Assembly (NCBI GenBank): GCA_902761035.1
Contig: CACWIW010000018.1
Coordinates: 1-39,865 of the forward strand
Direction: 5' to 3'
Length of the DNA: 39,865 bases
Source: an uncultured bacterium
GTDB taxonomy: Bacteria > Verrucomicrobiota > Kiritimatiellia > RFP12 > UBA1067
In this document: in pieces, positions 31,236 to 37,653 of the stretch
How the letters are laid out: each line of letters opens with the position of its first letter
Numbering within the stretch: position 1 is the stretch's first letter
Position numbers and translations under genes: made by a program
Notes under the pieces: generated by a model
Databases searched by the model: none
Seen by the model: only the letters and a program-made list of their open reading frames with translations
What the model was told of the DNA's origin: nothing

Positions 31236-31976
31236 TCAAAGATCGCGGTAGAGGATGCGGCCGCACATCGTGCAGACCACCGGTCCTTGGACCGTTCCGC
31301 CGGATTCGATGATCTTCGCGTTGCGGTCCACGCTCTGTCCCACGAACGGAGGCTGCTTCATGTGGCAGCCGTCGCACACGTCGTCGGAGTTGAGCAGCGC
31401 GACAGCGGGCCAGCGGCGCGTGCGCAGGCGCTCGTAGTAGAGGAGCGTGCGGGGATCCGCGTCGGAGACGGCCTTAGACCGCTCGGCGCGCTCCTGCTGC
31501 AGACGGGCGAGCTCGGCGTTCACCTCGGCAAGGCGAGCGTCCAAGTCGGCCACAAGGCCGTCCACCCCGCCCTGCTCGGCGTCCACCTTCTCCTGCGCGA
31601 CCGCGACGTTCTTCTCGAATGTCGGAGTTTCCTCCTCCAGTGCAAGCGCGCGGTTCTCGGCCGTCTCGGCCTCGCGCTCCAGCCCCTCGATCTGCATGAT
31701 CGACTGCTGCATTTCCTTGTTGGACTTGATAGACGTCTGCGCGAGCTTGAGCGTCTGTACCTTCGCGCGGATTTCCTCCGCTTCGGCCTCTTCCTTGCGA
31801 ATCATGCCGCGATGAGCCTCGAGGTGGTTCTTCGCGAATTCGAGGGCGGCGTTCACCCCCGCAAGCCGGGCCTGTTCCTGCGCCTTGCGCTGCGGAATAT
31901 CCCGTGCCTCGCGCTCCAGGTCGCGGATCTGACCGTCCGTGTCCTGAAGTTCAATCAACGGTTGTATCACATTCAC
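31236..31976 (-). CDS. Coiled-coil protein with C4 zinc ribbon
   Basis: The 246-residue protein begins VNVIQPLIELQDTDGQI (GTG start) and forms a long antiparallel coiled coil (about 5-175). It ends in a zinc ribbon with CDGCHMKQPP and CTMCGRILY (PF02591, as in HP0958/CT398). Homologues link motility, transport or RNA processes; the role here is unknown. GTG at 31976 is preferred because AAGGAA lies 7 bases before it and the promoter at 32018 would put the transcript start just upstream. A longer ATG frame from 32003 would begin almost on the transcript start. Confidence 0.87.
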   Translation of the reverse strand: MNVIQPLIELQDTDGQIRDLEREARDIPQRKAQEQARLAGVNAALEFAKNHLEAHRGMIRKEEAEAEEIRAKVQTLKLAQTSIKSNKEMQQSIMQIEGLEREAETAENRALALEEETPTFEKNVAVAQEKVDAEQGGVDGLVADLDARLAEVNAELARLQQERAERSKAVSDADPRTLLYYERLRTRRWPAVALLNSDDVCDGCHMKQPPFVGQSVDRNAKIIESGGTVQGPVVCTMCGRILYRDL

Positions 31977-32017
31977 CGTAGTGTTCCTTCCTGGTCTTGT
32001 CAAAAAACAGATTGTGT

Positions 32018-32046
32018 ATTTTACCGAATCCGCCGCAATCCGTCAA
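32018..32046 (-). promoter_or_regulatory. Promoter of the zinc-ribbon gene (and perhaps rnpB)
   Basis: Minus strand -35 TTGACG (32041-32046) and -10 TAAAAT (32018-32023), 17-bp spacer, GG before the -10. Confidence 0.75.
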
Positions 32047-32096
32047 TCCCCCACTGCGGCTTTTGCATTCACCGCGACAGGGGATGTTCGTGCGCC

Positions 32097-33113
32097 CTAC
32101 GCCATCTGCTTGAGGAAGCGGAGGTCGTTCTCGTAGAGCCAGCGGATGTCGGGGATGCCGTACTTGATCATCGCGATGCGCTCCACGCCGAAGCCGAACG
32201 CATAGCCGCTCACCGTATCGGGATCCCAGCCCACGTGCCGGAACACGCGCGGATCGACCATGCCAGCGCCGGCGATCTCGATCCAGCCGGACTGCTTGCA
32301 CACCGCGCAGCCCTTGCCCTTGCAGACGTGGCAGGTGAAGTCCACTTCCACGGACGGCTCGGTGAACGGGAAGAAGTGCGGACGGAACCGCACCCCCGCG
32401 CCGTTGCCCATCATCTCGTTCGCGAAGTAGGCGAGCACGCTCTTGAGGTCCGCGAGCGAGACGGGCTTCGTATCGACGTAGAGTCCCTCGATCTGGTGGA
32501 AGTTCGCGCTGTGCGTCGCGTCCGTCGTGTCGCGCCGGTAGGTGCGGCCGGGGCAGATCACGCGCACGGGCGGCTGCTTCGCGGCGAGCATCGTGCGAAT
32601 CTGCACGGGCGAGGTCTGCGTGCGCAGAAGCTGGTCGTCCGTGAGCCAGAACGTGTCGCTGCGGTCCTGCGACGGATGGTGCGGCGGCGTGTTGAGCGCC
32701 GTGAAGTTGTTGAACGGCGTCTCGATGTCGGGGCCGTCCGCAACCGTAAAGCCGAGCTTCCCGAAGATGCGCGCCGCGTCCGCGATCACGCGGCTGAGCG
32801 GATGCTCCACGCCGGGTTCGCCCCAGCGTCCGGGCAGCGTGGCGTCCACGGACTCCGCCGGACCCGACGCGCGCGCGCCCGCGCCCTTCGCGGCGAGGGC
32901 CGCCTCCACTTCCGCGCGCCAGGCCTGCACGGCCTTGCCGAACGCGGGACGCTCCTCCTTCGGCACGTCCTTCATGCCCTTGATGAGCGCGGGAATAGAT
33001 CCGTTGCGTCCCACGTACTTGACGCGCAGTTTCTCGATGGCATCGGCGTCGGCCGCTGCCGCGATCTCCGCGAGCGACGCCGCCTTGCCCTGTTCTAGTT
33101 CTTCTAGTGTCAT
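32097..33113 (-). CDS. pheS: Phenylalanyl-tRNA synthetase alpha subunit
   Basis: The 338-residue protein has the PheS layout: a coiled-coil N-terminus (MTLEELEQGKAAS), then the class II catalytic core with HPLSRVI, DTFWLTDDQLLRTQTSPVQIRTM (motif 2 region), FHQIEGLYVDT and GFGVERIAMIKYGIPDIRWLYENDLRFL (motif 3). It makes Phe-tRNA with PheT in an alpha2-beta2 enzyme. The ATG at 33113 overlaps the stop of the EF-hand gene (ATGA); longer frames run into that gene and are rejected. pheT is not next to it, unlike the usual pheST operon. Confidence 0.95.
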   Translation of the reverse strand: MTLEELEQGKAASLAEIAAAADADAIEKLRVKYVGRNGSIPALIKGMKDVPKEERPAFGKAVQAWRAEVEAALAAKGAGARASGPAESVDATLPGRWGEPGVEHPLSRVIADAARIFGKLGFTVADGPDIETPFNNFTALNTPPHHPSQDRSDTFWLTDDQLLRTQTSPVQIRTMLAAKQPPVRVICPGRTYRRDTTDATHSANFHQIEGLYVDTKPVSLADLKSVLAYFANEMMGNGAGVRFRPHFFPFTEPSVEVDFTCHVCKGKGCAVCKQSGWIEIAGAGMVDPRVFRHVGWDPDTVSGYAFGFGVERIAMIKYGIPDIRWLYENDLRFLKQMA

Positions 33114-35245
33114 TTTGTCTCTTTTCCGGTAACGGGTTTGCCAGCCTCGGGTGCCGCCTTGCCGGCGTCGCAAGCGGGCTTTTCTGCCGTGCATTCAGTC
33201 TTTTCGGCGGCGCACGGCTGGCCCTTGCAGCAGAACGGCCACACCTTTAGCTTCCAGCACACGCCGAGTGCTATGCCAGCGACGAAGACGAGCGTCAGCA
33301 GCAGCTTCCACCAGCCACCCTTCGCGTACGGGTCGCGCGCAACGGCCGCGCCCATCGGGAGCTTCGCGGGACGCGTGAACGTGCGCGCAAGGCCCATAGA
33401 GAAGTAGAGCGGACGGTTCACGGCCCAGCCGCAGGCGTTGAGGATCGCGCCCAAATCGCGTGCGCGCAGCTTGAACCACGCGAGGATCACGCTCGGCAGC
33501 GACACGATGAGGATTATCGCGGCGATGCCGGCCGCGATCTTCCACGGCGGCAGGCCCGCAATGAGCCCCACCAGCGCGGCGCACGCCGCACCGGCCATGC
33601 CAACGCCCACGCCGAGAGCCGCCACGGAGCTCGCGATCGCCGCACCGTTCGGGGCGGGAGCCGGCTGTGCGGGCGGAGGCGTCGCCGCAGCCGCCGCTGT
33701 GGCGTCGACTTGCGTACCCACCTTGGCAACGGCCGCGTCCTGCTTCGAGGAGAGGAACTTCTTGCACTGTTCGGCGATCGTGTTGCCGATCTTCGCCCAC
33801 GGCGCCCAGAACGCCTCCTTCAGCGAAACCTGCGACTCGACGACCTTCGCGATCACCGCGTCCCAGTCGTTGCCATCGCAATCGTAGAAGATGCCGTTGC
33901 GTCCCGCGTAGAGCGGCGCCGTGCGCCCGGCCGTGATCACCGCGCAGACCTCGCGCGTCTCGCCAGTCGCCTTGCGCGTGAGCTTCGCGTAGAGGAGACA
34001 GCACTTCGACTTCTCGGCGAGCGCGGCGTGCGCGCCCTCGTCAGCCACGTGGAAGCAGAGGTTGCACGCGCGGCCGTCGATGTAGAGCGTGCCGGTGCGG
34101 AACACGCTGTCGCTCTCGGAATCATAGAGGTTCGCCTGGTTCACGTAGTTGCAGAGCCACGTGACGAGGTTCGCCGCGTAGCGCAGCGCGCGCGTGCAGT
34201 CCACGAGGCGCCCGTACTCGTCCGCGAGCGCGAGGTCCTTCTGGATGAGGTCGTTGACCTTCGCCTGCATCGCGCCGTCCTTCGTAAGCGCCGCAAGCTT
34301 CTCTTCGCCCACGCCCTCCACGGTCGCGCCGGCCTTCGCGCCGAGCCACGCCGCGTACGGGGCGAACTTCGCCTTCACGGCGGCCCAGTCGTCGCGCGAG
34401 AGCGTCTCTGCCTTCTCCACGCCGAGCGCAGGCGCCACGGCCGCCTGCGCGAACGCGCGGAACTTACCGAGCCACAGCGGATGCACGCCCTGCGTGAGCG
34501 GCAGCACGGGATCCGGCTCGTTCGTGACGAGCGGAAGATCTTCCGGCACCGTGAAGAACTCGTCGATCTTCGCCTCCACTTCCTGCAGTGCGGCGTAGCC
34601 AGCGGGCGTGCCGTCGCCGATCACCGCAGCGTCCGCGCCCGCCGCCTTCCACGCGAGGTACGCGGCGGCGTCCGCGAAGAACGCATCCGCCTTCGCCTGG
34701 TCCGCGCCCATGTCGCCGCCGCGGTCCGGCACGCCACCTTCGCACGCGACGATCGCAGCGATCGCATCCGAGACCGCCGCGTCGGACGTGGACTTCGGCG
34801 TTACGATTCCGTCGCCGTTGAGCGGTTGGGCGTTGAAGACGTCCGTCGTGCCTGTCACGTCCGCCAGCGTGATTTCAGTGGCGTCCGCCTTGCCCGCACG
34901 CAGGAGGATGTTCTTGAACGACTTGAGGAGCGCCTTACCCTCGTCGGTCGAGTCGTCAATGTCCGAAAGCGCGATTGAATCCTTGCGCGCAAAGAGGAAC
35001 TCGAGGTTCTTGAAACGTGCGCGCATCCACTCCACGGCAGCGCGCACTTCGGGCACGCGGATGCGGCCGTCGCCATCCGTATCCAGTAGTTTCAGCGTGG
35101 CGGGATCGAAGCGCAGACCGTCCGTCGACGCCGCGAGCACGGTCCAGAGCTTCTGGTCAAGCTCCTTAAGCGCCGCGAGGTCTTCGCCGTTCTCGAGCTT
35201 GACCTGCACGCAGCGCGCGGACTTGAAGAATTTCCATTTGTACAT
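33110..35245 (-). CDS. Large EF-hand-like membrane protein of unknown function
   Basis: The 711-residue protein starts MYKWKFFKSARCVQVKLENGEDLAAL, a conserved N-terminus I associate with large uncharacterised proteins in several phyla. An EF-hand-like loop DTDGDGRIRVPEV lies near 55-67, and a second Ca-loop-like LNGDGIVTPK near 142. A long soluble part follows, then a Pro/Ala linker (about 515-540), two or three membrane helices (about 545-605) and another near 655. The tail is Cys/Lys/Glu-rich (FCCKGQPCAAEK...). Function is unknown. It has its own promoter, and its stop overlaps the pheS start, so pheS is translated from its transcript. Confidence 0.82.
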   Translation of the reverse strand: MYKWKFFKSARCVQVKLENGEDLAALKELDQKLWTVLAASTDGLRFDPATLKLLDTDGDGRIRVPEVRAAVEWMRARFKNLEFLFARKDSIALSDIDDSTDEGKALLKSFKNILLRAGKADATEITLADVTGTTDVFNAQPLNGDGIVTPKSTSDAAVSDAIAAIVACEGGVPDRGGDMGADQAKADAFFADAAAYLAWKAAGADAAVIGDGTPAGYAALQEVEAKIDEFFTVPEDLPLVTNEPDPVLPLTQGVHPLWLGKFRAFAQAAVAPALGVEKAETLSRDDWAAVKAKFAPYAAWLGAKAGATVEGVGEEKLAALTKDGAMQAKVNDLIQKDLALADEYGRLVDCTRALRYAANLVTWLCNYVNQANLYDSESDSVFRTGTLYIDGRACNLCFHVADEGAHAALAEKSKCCLLYAKLTRKATGETREVCAVITAGRTAPLYAGRNGIFYDCDGNDWDAVIAKVVESQVSLKEAFWAPWAKIGNTIAEQCKKFLSSKQDAAVAKVGTQVDATAAAAATPPPAQPAPAPNGAAIASSVAALGVGVGMAGAACAALVGLIAGLPPWKIAAGIAAIILIVSLPSVILAWFKLRARDLGAILNACGWAVNRPLYFSMGLARTFTRPAKLPMGAAVARDPYAKGGWWKLLLTLVFVAGIALGVCWKLKVWPFCCKGQPCAAEKTECTAEKPACDAGKAAPEAGKPVTGKETK

Positions 35246-35289
35246 TGTCGGTTCCTCTTAGGATTTCCTTTGGGTGAAATGACGTTGTT

Positions 35290-35318
35290 ATTTTACCACA
35301 GTACCCCGTCCGAAACAA
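35290..35318 (-). promoter_or_regulatory. Promoter of the EF-hand gene and pheS
   Basis: Minus strand -35 TTGTTT (35313-35318) and -10 TAAAAT (35290-35295), 17-bp spacer, GG before the -10. AGAGGA precedes the gene start. The gap 35319-35472 holds no convincing gene; a 6-bp hairpin (CCCTCA/TGAGGG, about 35353-35368) is visible. Confidence 0.68.
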
Positions 35319-35472
35319 GCACTCATAACAACTTGACGCAACTTATCCGGGTCCCTCATCAATCTCTTTGAGGGTTATCGCCAGAAGGAACTCGTCAACA
35401 AACATCATTTTCATTCAAAAGCGCAACCGTATACCCGTATTGGCCACCTCTTCCACAAGGGAGACTCGCGGA

Positions 35473-36267
35473 TTATTCGGACTTTACCGTCACGCGGTAG
35501 CGGTTGACGCGCTTTTCACCATTGGAGAGACGCCACTGGCCGCGTATACAGTGGCTGGGCGCGATGCCGAGCTGTCCGTCCACGCGCCAGGGGTTCGGAT
35601 AGCCCGGGTTGCCCGGCAGATCCTCGATGCGCACCACGCCGTTGGATGTCCGCCCCTCAATGGGCATGGACACCTCCACCCACTCCGCCTCCTTCTGTTC
35701 GGCCGCGCCGTTGCGCTGGCCGCGCGAGTTCACGGCGAACTGCCGCTTCGCATTGGACTTTTTGTACGGCATCCGCAGGAACAACCCACCATACGCCCAT
35801 TTGCCGAAGGTGACGTCGCCGAAGTCCGCCGAAAGCGTCCACGTGAGGTCCAGCACGTAGTTCGTGCCGTAGTCGGTCAAGGTCCAGTCCTGCGTCTCCG
35901 TCAGGACAGGCGAGCCGTCTTGGTCCGTCCAACGCGTTTTCACCGTCCACTTCGCGGTGTTGTCAGACACGACCGGCTTCGCCACCGGCTCTGGATGGAA
36001 CTTGTTCTGTTCCTTCTCCCAGAAGTTGATGCCGTTGACCGCATGGAGGCCGACGTAGAGGCCGTGCTGCCACGGATGGTGCTTCGGCTCGTTCTCGGTA
36101 TAGACGCCCTTGCCGTCCGGCGCCATGAGCGGATGGATATACGCCCGATGGTCGGCGGCGGCGTGCTGTTCCAGAAGGACGGTACCGTCCGCACGCTGCA
36201 CGCGCCAACCGTCGGAAACCGGGACGGCGGTGAGCGCCGCCACCACCGCAAGACTAACCGCGAACAT
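35473..36267 (-). CDS. Exported PmoA-like (DUF6807) protein
   Basis: The 264-residue protein has a signal peptide (MFAVSLAVVAALTAVPVS). The body matches the PF14100 (PmoA-like, DUF6807) family: HRAYIHPLMAPDGKGVYTENEPKHHPWQHGLYVGLHAVNGINFWE, with repeated His near the N-terminus and a Trp/Tyr-rich beta-sheet after. Despite the name it is not a methane oxygenase; such genes are common beside Gfo/Idh genes in Planctomycetota and Verrucomicrobiota. The ATG at 36267 lies 14 bp inside the end of the Gfo/Idh gene, with GGAG 8 bases upstream. A 29-residue upstream extension has no export signal and is rejected. Confidence 0.82.
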   Translation of the reverse strand: MFAVSLAVVAALTAVPVSDGWRVQRADGTVLLEQHAAADHRAYIHPLMAPDGKGVYTENEPKHHPWQHGLYVGLHAVNGINFWEKEQNKFHPEPVAKPVVSDNTAKWTVKTRWTDQDGSPVLTETQDWTLTDYGTNYVLDLTWTLSADFGDVTFGKWAYGGLFLRMPYKKSNAKRQFAVNSRGQRNGAAEQKEAEWVEVSMPIEGRTSNGVVRIEDLPGNPGYPNPWRVDGQLGIAPSHCIRGQWRLSNGEKRVNRYRVTVKSE

Positions 36268-37627
36268 CGTCGAGACTCCAGCCGTTGAGGTAGGGACGCG
36301 CCTTGAGGAGCTTGTTCGCCTCGTCGTCGTTCGTGTAGCGGAACGCGGCGGCATCGAACTTCAGCCGCTTCCCGCGCTTGATGGAGTGGAGGGTCATCTG
36401 CGGGAGGAGGTCGGAGTGCCAGGCCTTCTCCGCCTGGGTCATCACGCATTCCGTGCGCCCGGACGTGATGGCGTCCACGAAGTCGGCAGCCATGCCGCCC
36501 TTGTAGTGCGGGAGCTTGACCGACATCTTGCCGGGCTTCAGGCTCGTCTTGGCGATGTCGGGGATGGACGTCTTGAAGCCGCGCTCCTCGGCCTGCGCCC
36601 AGCCCTTCGTGCCGACGAACTTGATGCCGTGCACAAGGCCGTACTTGTTCGTGTCGTTGTCGACGAAGACCACGCGCGGGCCCTTCTCATAGACCAGCTC
36701 CGCGTTCCAGGCCACCACGGTGTCCGTCATGCTCGAGCCGGGATACGGGAACGTGCCGAAGGCGTTCACCTCCACGGGGAGCGAATCCTCGCGGCGGAGA
36801 CAGAACTGCGAGAGGTCGAGGTAATGGCAGCCCCAGCACTGCGCCATGCCGTTCGGCGAGTATTGGCTCATTAGTTCAGTGGGCCAGATGCTGAGCTTCT
36901 TCTCGTTGAACGGCGTCACCTCGCAGGGACCGCACCAGCGGTTCCAGTCCATCGTCTTCGGCACGGGCTGCGCCGGCATGTGGTCCCAGTGCCTGTTGCC
37001 GACCGTCGCGCAGATGACCTCCTTGATCTCGCCGAGTTCGCCGTTCAGCGCGAGCTCGCCGGCCCACATGAAGTTCAACATCCCGCGGCGCTGGAAATCG
37101 ACCTGGAACACCTGTCCGCGCTTCTGCGCGGCCTTGACGGCGTCCACGATGAGGCGTCCCTCCTCGGCGGACGGCGCGAACGGCTTCTCCATGAACACGT
37201 GCTTGCCGCTGCGGAGGGCGAGCGCCGTGATATATGGATGCCAGTGGAGGTTGGCGATCACGGCCACGGCGTCGACGTCCGCCGCCGTGCAGACCTCGCG
37301 GAAGTCGCCCGTCGTGCGCACGCCGTGGTTCTTGCCATAGGTGCTGGAGACGTACTTGGCCGCCCAGTCGCCACGCACGCGCCGCAGGTTGCAGTCCGCC
37401 ATCGCCACGAGGCGCACGTTCGGCAGGCCCACGAGCGACGGCACCACGGTGCGCGCCCGCGCGCCGAGTCCGATGACGCCCAACGTGATCTTGTTCGACG
37501 GCGCGTCCTTGCCAAGAACCGTCGCCGGCACGATGACCGGCGCCGCGCCGGCGGCGAGCATGCCACCGATAAAACCTCTCCTGCCCGTCACGGCACACGC
37601 AACAGATTCACTTTGCTTTCTATCCAT
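36254..37627 (-). CDS. Tat-exported Gfo/Idh/MocA oxidoreductase
   Basis: The 457-residue protein has an N-terminal twin-Arg signal (GRRGFIGGMLAAGAAPVIVPA, residues 15-35). The Rossmann motif GVIGLGARART, the family MEKPFAPSAEEG (catalytic Lys) and a substrate domain with WGCHYLDLSQF follow. Tat export implies folding with NAD(P) in the cytoplasm and work in the periplasm; such enzymes typically use tightly bound cofactor. AAAAGGAG precedes the start. It lies between the HzsA-like gene and the PmoA-like gene, overlapping the latter by 14 bp, so the three form an operon. The substrate is probably a sugar or its glycoside. Confidence 0.9.
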   Translation of the reverse strand: MDRKQSESVACAVTGRRGFIGGMLAAGAAPVIVPATVLGKDAPSNKITLGVIGLGARARTVVPSLVGLPNVRLVAMADCNLRRVRGDWAAKYVSSTYGKNHGVRTTGDFREVCTAADVDAVAVIANLHWHPYITALALRSGKHVFMEKPFAPSAEEGRLIVDAVKAAQKRGQVFQVDFQRRGMLNFMWAGELALNGELGEIKEVICATVGNRHWDHMPAQPVPKTMDWNRWCGPCEVTPFNEKKLSIWPTELMSQYSPNGMAQCWGCHYLDLSQFCLRREDSLPVEVNAFGTFPYPGSSMTDTVVAWNAELVYEKGPRVVFVDNDTNKYGLVHGIKFVGTKGWAQAEERGFKTSIPDIAKTSLKPGKMSVKLPHYKGGMAADFVDAITSGRTECVMTQAEKAWHSDLLPQMTLHSIKRGKRLKFDAAAFRYTNDDEANKLLKARPYLNGWSLDDVRG

Positions 37628-37653
37628 TTCTATTTTCTCCTTTTCTCAACGAA

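Noticed and set aside
35343..35414. A 23-codon minus-strand frame starting MKMMFVDEF
   Set aside because: No ribosome site, promoter or homologue recognised; too short to support by itself.
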